64,000 nucleotides of DNA, taken from the NCBI RefSeq assembly GCF_002021565.1, contig NZ_MSZX01000001.1, positions 372,027 through 436,026 on the forward strand, written 5' to 3'. Shown piece after piece: positions 7,762 through 15,814 of this stretch. The notes beneath the pieces were generated by a model that did no database searches, was not told the DNA's origin, and saw only the letters and a program-made list of their open reading frames with translations. Positions within the stretch are counted from its first letter, which is position 1. Each line of letters starts with the position of its first letter. The stretch comes from Paenibacillus selenitireducens. GTDB lineage: Bacteria; Bacillota; Bacilli; Paenibacillales; Paenibacillaceae. The translations under genes were made by a program, and so were the position numbers.

Positions 7762-7976
7762 GATGAACACCTCCTGCTCTTACCATCACCGTTTGACACC
7801 TATGCTATACCTGCTTTTCATAAAACTTGATCCCCATCCTGTGAGAATAACCGATAATTTCAAGTTGTATGTTGCACTTAATTATAAGATACTGAAATAG
7901 GTGAAAAAAATGGCTGTTTTAGGTTGTCATTTCTATTTTTTTTCAACAAGTTTATGCAGAGTAAGGAATGATAAGC

Positions 7977-8453
7977 ATGGCAAATGAAGCAATGTCGATG
8001 AGACGGCTTAGGCAATGGAGAAGAGAGCAAGGGCTATGCGCCCAATGCGGCAACCATCAGAGTGAAAAGTATTTGTGTGTGCGATGCGAAGAACGAAGAA
8101 TGATGAATCGATGGACGATTGAGCAACAGCGGGAAGAGCGCGGTGAGTGTACAAAATGCGGCAAACCTTTAAACGGGAATGTGAGTTGTCCCGATTGTTA
8201 CAGCAAGTATCCCCTCCGAAAATTAAAAACTTGGCGTGTCATGAATAAGCGTCTATATGAGTCGTTAGATCAGGCCAAAATTTCAATTCCGGAATTAGCC
8301 GACGCCCTTGGGTTTCAGGCACGTACCGTCGAACGCTGGATATTTGAAGGAAGTACGCCGAATCGAGCGAATGCACAAAAGGTGGCCCAATTCTTTGAAA
8401 AGCCTGCGAATTATTTTTTCAAAGAGTATGCCGACCATGGGAATGAAAATTAA
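7977..8453 (+). CDS. Zinc-ribbon pair fused to a helix-turn-helix domain
   Basis: The 158-residue protein joins two CxxC-CxxC clusters in its first half (CAQCG with CVRC near 18-40; CTKCG with CPDC near 56-75) to an XRE-like helix-turn-helix in its second half (about 98-150: ISIPELADALGFQARTVERW). The cysteine spacing suggests two structural zinc sites. The arrangement suggests a DNA- or RNA-binding regulator. AAGGA at 7963-7967 selects the ATG at 7977 over the one at 7968. A winged-helix gene follows 25 bases later, probably in the same operon. I know no characterised member with this exact layout. Confidence 0.82.
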   Translation: MANEAMSMRRLRQWRREQGLCAQCGNHQSEKYLCVRCEERRMMNRWTIEQQREERGECTKCGKPLNGNVSCPDCYSKYPLRKLKTWRVMNKRLYESLDQAKISIPELADALGFQARTVERWIFEGSTPNRANAQKVAQFFEKPANYFFKEYADHGNEN

Positions 8454-8478
8454 ACTATAGAAACCGAGATGAGAATTG

Positions 8479-8871
8479 ATGTGGGATGGACAAGCATCGG
8501 TGATGAATTGGAACGATTTGCTCCAACAGTATCGAACGTTAATCTATATTTTACTAGAGAAAAGAAATGAAGCGGGAATTAGTCACGTCACGGTTACGGA
8601 ACTAAGCAAAGTGCTGCGGTTATCCCATGCGGATATTTCCTCACAGATGCAGAAATGTATCGACCTTGGTTTGATCGAAGTGGCGGATCCTAGCGGATTT
8701 CACGTTATCCATGCGGATTTGACGAATTCGCCCATTGGGCATATGTCACAGCTGCTAAAAGTCATTCAGCAACTGCCGGATTCGTCATTCGAGCAGCAAG
8801 CAGAACAACTTGGGTTTACGTTGAAAGAGCTGGAAGCTGTATATGGCTATTTTATTTACTTACTCTTATAA
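8479..8871 (+). CDS. Small winged-helix-like protein, putative regulator
   Basis: The 130-residue product shows a helix-turn-helix region at about 34-75 (VTVTELSKVLRLSHADISSQ, then LGLIEV and a beta hairpin) of the MarR/winged-helix kind. The C-terminal half is helical with QLGFTLKELEAVYGYF. The ribosome site is poor (GATGAG about 6 bases before ATG 8479; a TTG at 8476 is adjacent), so the start is approximate. It lies 25 bases after the zinc-ribbon/HTH gene and ends at a strong terminator. The partner of that regulator, or an independent one; no target can be seen. Confidence 0.75.
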   Translation: MWDGQASVMNWNDLLQQYRTLIYILLEKRNEAGISHVTVTELSKVLRLSHADISSQMQKCIDLGLIEVADPSGFHVIHADLTNSPIGHMSQLLKVIQQLPDSSFEQQAEQLGFTLKELEAVYGYFIYLLL

Positions 8872-8902
8872 TCAACTAGTTCATCTATGTGTGCAACAAG
8901 CG

Positions 8903-8953
8903 AGGGGCTATCTCCAAAACCATAAAATGGCGGTGGGAAGGCCCCTGTTTTTT
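8903..8953 (+). terminator. Intrinsic terminator after the two-gene regulator operon
   Basis: AGGGGC (8903-8908) pairs with GCCCCT (8941-8946), closing an imperfect inner stem, and is followed by GTTTTTTA. It abuts the stop codon of the S41 remnant on the other strand. Confidence 0.7.
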
Positions 8954-9391
8954 ATTCATCGTCGCAGAAACCATCCTCTGTAAGACCCATCATTAGCTGT
9001 ATGCGGACTAAAAAACCACTGTTTGGTAGTGCAGCTAACGCCCCTTCCCAGCCAATCCCATTACCGCCTGTCTTTTCACCTACCAAGGTGGCCCAACCTG
9101 TCTGTTTTGCAAAATTTGCCCACATCTCATTAGAGGAATAGACATTCTTATCCAGTAATAAATAAATTTACCTTGGTAATAAATGGAGTCTTTGGGCTCA
9201 ATCTTCTTTGCAACTTTACTAAATTTCTTAATTTCGGTAAAAGCTTCTGGAGATCGAATACATGAGGCGCGGATCTGAAGCTCTAAGCAGGTTTTGAGCC
9301 ACCAAGCCGGCAATTTGGACAGCCCCTTGCTCTTGTTCAAAAAACAGAGAAATTGCACGTTAAGCAGCGAGAAGAGGCGCTTGATGAGCAA
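8952..9391 (-). pseudogene. S41-family (C-terminal processing) peptidase remnant, frameshifted
   Basis: On the minus strand, the frame from 9167 down to 8952 reads IYLLLDKNVYSSNEMW, then TGWATLVGEKTGGNGIG and LPNSGFLVRI. This is the catalytic-serine region and following strand of S41 peptidases. The preceding segment IEPKDSIYYQGK continues it from a different frame, so one base is missing or gained in the AAATTTA run near 9164-9170. Upstream of about 9391 no start or N-terminal domain is found, and the end CDDE-stop is abrupt. The gene therefore appears truncated at the front and broken once. It is unlikely to yield an active enzyme. Length is about 145 codons against 350 or more for the family. 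Confidence 0.72.
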
Positions 9392-9422
9392 AAACCCCCT
9401 GCGGACTTTCCGTAGAGGGTTT
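9388..9422 (-). terminator. Terminator of the acetate transporter gene
   Basis: A 13-pair stem with two wobbles (arms 9393-9405 and 9409-9421, 3-base loop) is followed on the minus strand by a TTTTT run. Confidence 0.85.
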
Positions 9423-9439
9423 GGGTTGGTGCATTGTTA

Positions 9440-10048
9440 TTATTTTTTGAAAATTTGAAATGGCTTCCCAACAGGCAGGAATGTACGCCCGAAGTGAACA
9501 TTCAATACGGAAGCAGCTGATCCATAGAAGGAGAAAATGGCAATCATGAATTCAGCGATTGCTGCTACTTTATGCATAACATGCGCTGCAATGTCGAACG
9601 CATCAAATGTGAGCCCTAAGAAAAGAAAATCAATACAGACGAAGATGATGAATAAGACTTTATGCGTTTCCATCGCACCGATGGTCATATATAAAGAGAA
9701 AATAAGGTATCCAAGAAATGCAAACCCAAGCTGTTTGCCGTCCGCTTGCGATGCGATGATCTCGCCAAAGGCCCCCATTTTGAACAGCCATGCAAGCGCG
9801 ACGGAGAACCAGAAGAAGGCGAAACCGCCAAACGCTGTTGCCCCAAAGGTGTTATTCTTTTTCGCATCATGAATGCAAGCGAAGAGTTGAGCAAATGCTC
9901 CCAGGAAAATAGCCCAAGGAATGATCAGGGATAACCCGTCTGTCCATCCGAGCTTTTGTGAAGAGGCGACGAGCGTGACCATGGCGAGTCCGAATAATCC
10001 AAGACCGCTAGGATCAGCTGTAGTCATTTTGACTTGTTGTGTTTGCAT
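9440..10048 (-). CDS. satP: GPR1/FUN34/SatP-family acetate transporter
   Basis: The 202-residue, six-helix protein carries the family signature near its start (ADPSGLGLFGLAM, about 11-23) and a second conserved part in helices 2-3 (WAIFLGAFAQLFACIHDAKK, then NTFGATAFGGFAFFW). Members carry acetate and sometimes succinate with protons across the cytoplasmic membrane. The ATG at 10048 has AAGGAG about 14 bases upstream, a long but acceptable distance. It is divergent from an AraC regulator whose promoter region it shares, which makes that regulator a candidate controller. With the pyruvate-type module at the window start, it points to use of overflow acids; that link is inference. Confidence 0.9.
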   Translation of the reverse strand: MQTQQVKMTTADPSGLGLFGLAMVTLVASSQKLGWTDGLSLIIPWAIFLGAFAQLFACIHDAKKNNTFGATAFGGFAFFWFSVALAWLFKMGAFGEIIASQADGKQLGFAFLGYLIFSLYMTIGAMETHKVLFIIFVCIDFLFLGLTFDAFDIAAHVMHKVAAIAEFMIAIFSFYGSAASVLNVHFGRTFLPVGKPFQIFKK

Positions 10049-10251
10049 GAGAAATCAAGTTGCTCCTTTTGAAATATTGTCATGCCCTATCAGATCTATG
10101 GAAAAAGGCATACTTATCTATTTTACATAAATCTATCACGCTGTATAGTATTTTTGTCACAAAATCAGATTGTAGAATATGGAAATGGCCTGCTCGGAAT
10201 TATGATATACTGGATAAGAATCTAACGAAGAATTTGTGTGAAGAAAGCGGG

Positions 10252-11115
10252 ATGGCTATGCTAAAACATCATCAGTCGATCAAGAGCGACACGATACATC
10301 TTCCACCTTCTTTTCCGATCCGGATCACCGAAACCTCTGGCGTGTCACCCTCCTTTCAGCGGCTGCATCTTCATGTCGAGATGGAAATTAACCTGATCGT
10401 AAAAGGTACTGGATATTATATAATTAACGGGAACAAGTACCCTTTTCGGCAAGGTGACATTATTCTAATCAACTCGAATGAGCTGCATCGTGCGTTTGAA
10501 ACGGAAGATTTGATCATGATGGTTATCATGTTCGATCCAGGCTGGCTAGCTGTAGAGCAGCGGTATGACGCAGAATTGCTAGCTCCTTTCCGTAAGGTGG
10601 GGGAGCGATTCTCGAATTTGTTAGATGCCAACCATGAAGCAATCACAACATTACAGAACATTCTGAACGACATGAAGCGGGAGTTCGATCAAGCATCTGA
10701 TTCCTATGTCTCGGTCATCCGAGCGCAGCTCATCCGGTTTCTAGCTTATATTAACCGATATTTCAAGCTTCCAGGGGCTCCGAGACATCAGGCGAAATTA
10801 CAAGGAATCGAGACCATACGTGAAGTGGTTCAGCATATGGAGGAGCATGTGACAGAGGCTTGGACATTGCAGAACTTGGCGAATTTAGCTCATTTAAGCC
10901 CATCTCGGTTCAGTTATTTGTTCAGTCAGATCGTGGGAACATCACCGATGGATTATCTGATTCAACTCCGATTGTCGCATGCCGTTCATCTTCTAGAGAC
11001 CACAGAAATGAAAATTATAGAAGTTAGTACCATTTGCGGGTTTCGTAATTTATCGAATTTCAATCGATTATTCCGCCTGTATATTGGCAAATCTCCCTCG
11101 GAGCTGCGGAAGTAG
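10252..11115 (+). CDS. AraC-family transcriptional regulator with N-terminal cupin
   Basis: From the ATG at 10252 (MAMLKHHQ) the protein has 287 residues; the frame runs open to 10060 but upstream codons look noncoding. Residues about 30-105 form an AraC-type cupin (LHLHVEMEINLIVKGTGYY, FRQGDIILINSNELH), and about 190-285 the paired helix-turn-helix (LANLAHLSPSRFSYLF, IIEVSTICGFRNLSNFNRLF). Such cupin members usually sense a sugar. It is divergent from satP and lies ahead of the kinase/GH4 operon on the same strand, 222 bases away, so it may control either. The ribosome site is weak (GAAAG), and ATG 10258 is an alternative start. Confidence 0.88.
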   Translation: MAMLKHHQSIKSDTIHLPPSFPIRITETSGVSPSFQRLHLHVEMEINLIVKGTGYYIINGNKYPFRQGDIILINSNELHRAFETEDLIMMVIMFDPGWLAVEQRYDAELLAPFRKVGERFSNLLDANHEAITTLQNILNDMKREFDQASDSYVSVIRAQLIRFLAYINRYFKLPGAPRHQAKLQGIETIREVVQHMEEHVTEAWTLQNLANLAHLSPSRFSYLFSQIVGTSPMDYLIQLRLSHAVHLLETTEMKIIEVSTICGFRNLSNFNRLFRLYIGKSPSELRK

Positions 11116-11337
11116 CTCTGTGGGATCACCAGGATTGAACCTACCTCTTAAGATAGAATCTCTTTTCATATACAACCCTACATAAAACAGTAAGATTATA
11201 TCAGTTCATAATAGGTTAGTAGTAGCTGTGACCCCCGAAATCATGTAGATTTACAGTATAAGCAGTAAGTTACACCTTGTTCCCGTTGGATAGCAAAATA
11301 AGATAGTACACGAAGTCATGAGCTAAGGAGGGTTTCG

Positions 11338-12309
11338 ATGAAAAGATTTCTTGGCGTAGATGCAGGAGGCACCAAAGTCCACGCCCTCATCGTCGATGAG
11401 ACCGGGAAGGTGCTTGGACAAGGAATTGTACTCGGCAACGGTAATCATCAATGCGGTAAAGAAGCGGCAGAGCGTAACATTCGAACAGCCTGTGAACAAG
11501 CGTTAGCAGATGCATCGCTAACCAAAGATGAGATAGAATTCGCATGCTTCGGACTGGCAGGAGCTGATCGTCAACCAGACTATGAGATCTTGAATCCGAT
11601 GATTTCTGCCCTAAAGTTTAAGCGCTTTAAGATTGTGTGTGATACGATGATCGCCATGCGTGCGGGTACGAAGCAATCCTCTGGCGTCGTCATCATCAGC
11701 GGTACCGGCTGGAACAGTGCAGCACGAAATTCCAAGAATGAAGAACAGGATTACGGTGGTTTCGGCTACTTGTTCGGCGATGCTCACGGTTCCGGTACGG
11801 ACCTGAACACCCATGCTTTCCGATCCGTTGTCCGTGCTTTCGATGGTCGTGGACCGAGTACTTTGTTAACAAAGATGGTATTGGATATGACAGGATACGA
11901 AGCCGTTGAACCGTTATACGAGGACGTATTATACGGGCGTTACCAGCTGCCTAAGGATCTGGGGAAATTGATCTTTGAAGCTGCGACAGAAGGAGATGCC
12001 GTTGCGGTTCAAATTCTCGAGCAAGAAGGTACAGAATTCGGAAACGCTGCGAATGCGTTAATTCGTCGCTTGCATATGGAGCAGGATACGTTTGATGTCG
12101 TGCTTGGCGGCAGTGTGTTCTCAAAGAGTAAAAGCTTGCATATGATTGAGGCGATTGAGCGTGAAGTTCGCAAGGTAGCGCCTTATGCTAGCTTTGTACG
12201 TGTGGAGATGGATCCGGTCGTCGGTGCTGTTATGAGTGCGATGGACTTCGCTGACCATCTTATTGATGACGTAACCTATAACAATCTACATGAAATTAAA
12301 TTCCTATAA
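11338..12309 (+). CDS. BadF/BadG-family sugar kinase, N-acetylglucosamine-kinase-like
   Basis: This 323-residue actin-fold kinase opens with the phosphate-1 motif FLGVDAGGTKVHALI (4-18), followed by GLAGADR near 75, the phosphate-2 motif IISGTGWNSAARN near 120, GDAHGSGTDL near 140 and the adenosine motif VVLGGSVF near 252. The family includes GlcNAc kinases. AAGGAGG lies eight bases before the ATG. The GH4 phospho-glycosidase gene follows 46 bases later, so the kinase probably makes or handles its phosphorylated substrate or product inside the cell. No PTS gene is present in the window. The 222-base upstream gap holds the likely promoter; I see no clear operator there. Confidence 0.88.
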   Translation: MKRFLGVDAGGTKVHALIVDETGKVLGQGIVLGNGNHQCGKEAAERNIRTACEQALADASLTKDEIEFACFGLAGADRQPDYEILNPMISALKFKRFKIVCDTMIAMRAGTKQSSGVVIISGTGWNSAARNSKNEEQDYGGFGYLFGDAHGSGTDLNTHAFRSVVRAFDGRGPSTLLTKMVLDMTGYEAVEPLYEDVLYGRYQLPKDLGKLIFEAATEGDAVAVQILEQEGTEFGNAANALIRRLHMEQDTFDVVLGGSVFSKSKSLHMIEAIEREVRKVAPYASFVRVEMDPVVGAVMSAMDFADHLIDDVTYNNLHEIKFL

Positions 12310-12355
12310 ATAGTATTCGTTATTGCTACACACTTGAGATGAGGAGGAAATGTTC

Positions 12356-13663
12356 ATGAGTAATCAACAAGGATTGAAAGTAGCTGTCATTGGCGGAGGT
12401 TCTTCCTATACGCCGGAGATTGTGGAAGGTTTTATTCAGAAGTACAATGAAATGCCGATCCGTGAATTATGGCTCGTCGATATTGAAGAAGGTAAACATA
12501 AATTGGAAATCGTCGGTGAATTGGCGAAACGGATGGTCAAGAAGGCCGGTATTCCTACGGAAGTTCATTTAACGTTGAACCGTCGTGAAGCGATCAAGGA
12601 TGCCGACTTCGTTACGACTCAAATTCGTGTGGGTCTGCTGGAAGCCCGTAAACGTGATGAGCATATCCCGATTAAATATGGTGTGATTGGTCAAGAAACA
12701 ACAGGCCCAGGGGGCATGTTGAAAGCTCTTCGTACAGTACCTGTCATTCTTGACATTTGTCGTGATATCGAAGAATTGGCACCGAACGCCTGGATGCTTA
12801 ATTTCACGAACCCAGCGGGGATTGTGACGGAAGCTGTAGCGAAGCATACGACAGTGAAATCCATCGGGTTATGTAATTCTCCCATTAACTTTCAGAAGTT
12901 CTTGGCGAAGCAATACGGCGTGAGTCAGAGCGAAGCATTGCCAGAGTTCGTCGGGATCAACCACTTGCACTGGGTTACCGCGGCTTATGTGAATGGGGAA
13001 GACAAGTTGAATGAACTCATTGACGGCGGAAAAGAATATACCGCTTCGAACGTCACAGCGATGGGCTGGGATTATGATTTCTTAAGCTCCCTAGGTGCAG
13101 TACCCACGTATTACTTGAAATATTTCTACATGATGACAGAAATGTTCGAAGATATCAAAGCTTCGTATGAGAAAAACGGAACACGTGCAGAAGTCGTGAG
13201 CCGGGTGGAAGCTGAATTGTTCGAGCTCTATAAAGATGAGAACTTGCAAGAAAAGCCGAAGCAATTGGAGCAGCGCGGCGGTGCTTTTTACTCTGAAGCG
13301 GCTGTAAACTTAATGTATTCCTTGCACAATAACAAGCAAGACATTCAGACCGTAAACGTCTCGAACGGCAATATCTATGATTTCTTACCAGCGGATGCAA
13401 GTATTGAGGTCAACTGTGTAATTACGTCCCACGGTCCGATTCCGCTTCCTCCGCAGCGTGTGCCAAGTCATGTGAAAGGCTTACTGAAAGCTGTGAAAAC
13501 GTATGAAGAACTTACGATTGAAGCAGCGATCACGGGCGATCGCGGGATTGCATTGCAAGCACTGGCGCATCATCCGCTTGTACCTTCGGTAACGGTAGCC
13601 AAAGACATGTTAAATGAGATGTTAGAAGCGAATCGCAAATACTTGCCGAATTTCTTTAAATAA
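12356..13663 (+). CDS. Glycoside hydrolase family 4, 6-phospho-beta-glucosidase-like
   Basis: The 435-residue enzyme begins with an NAD-binding motif VAVIGGGSSYTPEI (9-22). C173 in LCNSP and H203/H205 in NHLHW are the metal-ligand residues of the family, which works by NAD-dependent redox at C3 and needs a divalent metal. Family members cut 6-phosphoglycosides. GAGGAGG at 12341-12347 selects the ATG at 12356 over that at 12350. It is the second gene of an operon with the BadF-type kinase and ends at a strong terminator. Whether the glycone is glucose or GlcNAc cannot be settled by reading; the kinase neighbour leaves both open. Confidence 0.92.
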   Translation: MSNQQGLKVAVIGGGSSYTPEIVEGFIQKYNEMPIRELWLVDIEEGKHKLEIVGELAKRMVKKAGIPTEVHLTLNRREAIKDADFVTTQIRVGLLEARKRDEHIPIKYGVIGQETTGPGGMLKALRTVPVILDICRDIEELAPNAWMLNFTNPAGIVTEAVAKHTTVKSIGLCNSPINFQKFLAKQYGVSQSEALPEFVGINHLHWVTAAYVNGEDKLNELIDGGKEYTASNVTAMGWDYDFLSSLGAVPTYYLKYFYMMTEMFEDIKASYEKNGTRAEVVSRVEAELFELYKDENLQEKPKQLEQRGGAFYSEAAVNLMYSLHNNKQDIQTVNVSNGNIYDFLPADASIEVNCVITSHGPIPLPPQRVPSHVKGLLKAVKTYEELTIEAAITGDRGIALQALAHHPLVPSVTVAKDMLNEMLEANRKYLPNFFK

Positions 13664-13680
13664 TCGAATGGCTTGCCATG

Positions 13681-13711
13681 AAGAACTCCGTTGAACCGGG
13701 GTTCTTTTTTT
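13681..13711 (+). terminator. Terminator of the kinase/GH4 operon
   Basis: AGAACTCCG/CGGGGTTCT (13682-13690 with 13697-13705) followed by TTTTTTTG. The arms are identical to those of the terminator at 14715-14738. Confidence 0.9.
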
Positions 13712-13823
13712 GTAATATATGGTGCATAGGAATGGTGTGGTCGTCGAGAGATAAGGTATACTAAATAACAGGAATCCATCGTTTGGATCACAGATTATGT
13801 TGAGCATATGGGAGGCTTTGTCA

Positions 13824-14663
13824 TTGCGTCGAATGATTTCATATCGTTGCATGCTAATCATGTTTATGTTATTTATACCAACGCAGGTCGTTGTCGCGAA
13901 GAAAGGGGAAATCAACGTGGGACCGATCATTCAACAGGAGCGTTCTCATGCTACGATACGTGTACTTACTTACAATATTCATCATGGCGAAGGAATGGAT
14001 GGCAAAGTGGATTTGTCGCGTATTGCCTCCGTCATGAAGAGACTAAAACCGGATATTATTGCCTTACAAGAGGTAGATCGCTACGTGCCTCGAAGCGGTA
14101 ACGTGGATCAAGCCGCTGAACTTGCGGAATTGATGGGCATGCATGTGGCTTTTGGCAAAGCGATTTCTTTGGCTGGTGGGGAGTACGGAGTGGCTACGCT
14201 GTCTCGTTATCCAATCCTTTCATCGAAAACCACATTATTGCCGATGGCACGGGGCGGAGAGCAGAGAGTGTTATTAACATCACAAATTGCGCCAGCACGG
14301 GATATACCGCCGATAACCTTTACGGGTACCCATTTGGAGGTGGATCCGAAAAGTATCCAGGCTGCCCAAGTGGACGTCATTATGGAGCTATACGGAACGA
14401 GCGACCCTTACATTTTGGCGGGAGATCTGAATGCAACGCCTAATTCGAATACGATCAAGACGTTACGATCGAAGTGGGTCGATGCGACGGCAGAGATTAC
14501 GGATTGGACGAATGAAGAGGACGGGAAGATCGATTATGTCATGTATGGCGCCAGAGAATCATGGCACCTTGCTTCGACTCGTATATTGAAGGAAGATGTA
14601 GCTTCGGATCATAGACCGGTACTGGCGGTGCTGGAATGGCGAGGAAACGGTTCAGAGAAATGA
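13824..14663 (+). CDS. Secreted endonuclease/exonuclease/phosphatase (EEP) family hydrolase
   Basis: GGGAGG at 13810-13815 points to the TTG at 13824, giving 279 residues; the ATG at 13797 lies before this site. The N-terminus (RRMISYRCMLIMFMLFIPTQVV) is a signal peptide or anchor, with cleavage likely after VVA. The EEP fold follows: LTYNIHHGEG near 53, LQEVDRY near 82, GTHLEVD near 170, GDLNATP near 205 and the C-terminal SDHRPVLAVLEW with the catalytic His. Members cut DNA, phospholipid heads or other phosphodiesters with Mg2+; the substrate is unknown. It is a single gene between two terminators that share the same arms. Confidence 0.88.
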   Translation: MRRMISYRCMLIMFMLFIPTQVVVAKKGEINVGPIIQQERSHATIRVLTYNIHHGEGMDGKVDLSRIASVMKRLKPDIIALQEVDRYVPRSGNVDQAAELAELMGMHVAFGKAISLAGGEYGVATLSRYPILSSKTTLLPMARGGEQRVLLTSQIAPARDIPPITFTGTHLEVDPKSIQAAQVDVIMELYGTSDPYILAGDLNATPNSNTIKTLRSKWVDATAEITDWTNEEDGKIDYVMYGARESWHLASTRILKEDVASDHRPVLAVLEWRGNGSEK

Positions 14664-14713
14664 AAGAGTAATGATCGATTCAATTCATAAGATAGGCATA
14701 TATCGTAACGCTT

Positions 14714-14742
14714 AAGAACTCCGAACCTGCGGGGTTCTTTTT
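14714..14742 (+). terminator. Terminator of the EEP hydrolase gene
   Basis: AGAACTCCG/CGGGGTTCT (14715-14723 with 14730-14738) followed by TTTTTG. Confidence 0.9.
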
Positions 14743-14840
14743 GCGCTATTTGTACATATCATCGCGTAGATTCGTCGTTTCCAACCGCATACCTTGTACA
14801 TATTGTATGATATAAACCACCGCAAAGGAGATCAATACTC

Positions 14841-15233
14841 GTGAACCAAACCTTTTTCAATACGATGAGTGGTGTTATTGGTGCAATCATAACTTTTGCA
14901 TTTGGGGAGTGGAGCCAATCGCTTACTTTTTTCCTGTTCGCCATAACGGTTGATTATATTACGGGTATTGCTGCTTCGCTGAAAGAAGGACAAGGCTTGA
15001 ACAGTCATATCGGCTTTTGGGGGATCGCTCGAAAGGCGTTTATGCTGTTGATTATTATGCTGGGTCATCAGATGGATCTTTTGTTTCAGACCAATATGAT
15101 CATGGCCGGAGCTGTATACTTTTATTTAGCGAATGAACTCATATCCATCACTGAAAATTATGGCCGTATCGGACTTCCGCTGCCACAGAAAATTAAGGAT
15201 ATCATACAGATTCTCAAGCAAAAAGAAAAATGA
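14841..15233 (+). CDS. Phage-holin-4/toxin-secretion-type holin family protein
   Basis: The 130-residue protein has three or four membrane helices and the family hallmarks: a first hydrophobic helix, FAITVDYITGIAASLKEGQGLNSHIGFWGIARKAFML in two parts (D-x-x-x-G-x-x-A then G-L-x-S-x-x-G, about 37-72), and ELISITENYGRIGLPLP near 100-117. GTG start with AAGGAG ten bases upstream. No endolysin, phage structural or toxin gene is nearby, so it is not a prophage piece; chromosomal copies in spore formers may serve in mother-cell lysis or export. That role is a guess. It ends at a T-rich hairpin. Confidence 0.85.
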   Translation: MNQTFFNTMSGVIGAIITFAFGEWSQSLTFFLFAITVDYITGIAASLKEGQGLNSHIGFWGIARKAFMLLIIMLGHQMDLLFQTNMIMAGAVYFYLANELISITENYGRIGLPLPQKIKDIIQILKQKEK

Positions 15234-15247
15234 ATCTCATTTATGCC

Positions 15248-15290
15248 AACGGCGGTCTTGCTTCATGGGGGAAGGTCGTTTTTTTTCGTG
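15248..15290 (+). terminator. Probable terminator of the holin-like gene
   Basis: An imperfect hairpin from AACGGCGG to AAGGTCGTT is followed by a run of eight T. The stem is weaker than others here. Confidence 0.6.
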
Positions 15291-15361
15291 TTTACGGAAA
15301 AAGAATATAGTATAATAAGGTGGATTCCAAAACTTAACATGGGTTAAAGGAGCGTAATTTC

Positions 15362-15649
15362 ATGATTCGTCATATTGTACTCTTTAAATTAAAAGACCGT
15401 TCAGCGGAAAGCGTTGCGCGTACAGCAGATGTGTTAAAAGCCATGGAAGGTCAAATCTCGGTATTGAAAAGCATTGAAGTCGGCGTGGATGTCATTCACT
15501 CAGATCGTTCTTACGATATTGCATTAGTTACAACCTTTGAATCTCTAGATGCACTTAACGAATACCAAGTCCATCCTGTACATCAAAAAGTCATCGAACA
15601 TATGTCGCAAGTTCGCGATAGCTCGGTGAGCCTTGATTACGAAGTATAA
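15362..15649 (+). CDS. Dabb-domain (stress-responsive alpha/beta barrel) protein
   Basis: The 95-residue protein is a single Dabb domain: IRHIVLFKLKD at the start, a helix with SVARTADVLKAMEGQI, then SIEVGVDVIHSDRSYDIALVTTF in two strands and LNEYQVHPVHQKVIEHM. These small ferredoxin-like dimers bind small molecules or catalyse simple reactions; the role of bacterial stand-alone copies is mostly unknown. AAAGGAG lies about eight bases before the ATG. A -10-like TATAAT at about 15311-15316 upstream suggests its own promoter. A small membrane-protein gene and a YutE-like gene follow closely on the same strand. Confidence 0.93.
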   Translation: MIRHIVLFKLKDRSAESVARTADVLKAMEGQISVLKSIEVGVDVIHSDRSYDIALVTTFESLDALNEYQVHPVHQKVIEHMSQVRDSSVSLDYEV

Positions 15650-15667
15650 GAAAGTAGGGGACATGGC

Positions 15668-15787
15668 ATGAGCGATTTAAAAGATGTAATGGAAGCCTTC
15701 GCCGTTGTGCTAGAAATCCTAGGCGCATTCGTTGTGCTGTTTTTCTGGCTCAAATGGAAAGCGAAACGCAAAAAGCAATCTCAATAA
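15668..15787 (+). CDS. 39-residue membrane peptide, unrecognised
   Basis: A short gene between the Dabb and YutE-like genes. The product has an acidic N-terminus (MSDLKDVMEAFAVV), one membrane helix (about 10-28, ending LFFWLKW) and a lysine-rich tail (KAKRKKQSQ), an in-out pattern of a small anchored protein. A purine-rich AGTAGGGGA lies about eight bases upstream. The gap of 18 bases to the gene before and 27 to the one after favours co-transcription. No family can be named; the clear helix and positive tail argue for a real gene. Confidence 0.65.
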   Translation: MSDLKDVMEAFAVVLEILGAFVVLFFWLKWKAKRKKQSQ

Positions 15788-15814
15788 CGGATACGAGGAT
15801 AGGAGGCACTTGCG

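Noticed and set aside
11132-11141. T-loop-like GGTTCAATCC on the minus strand, as in a tRNA
   Set aside because: The flanking bases form no acceptor, D or anticodon arms, and the T stem itself pairs poorly.
14841-15233. Holin gene as sign of a prophage
   Set aside because: No integrase, structural, endolysin or attachment sites surround it; neighbours are ordinary chromosomal genes.
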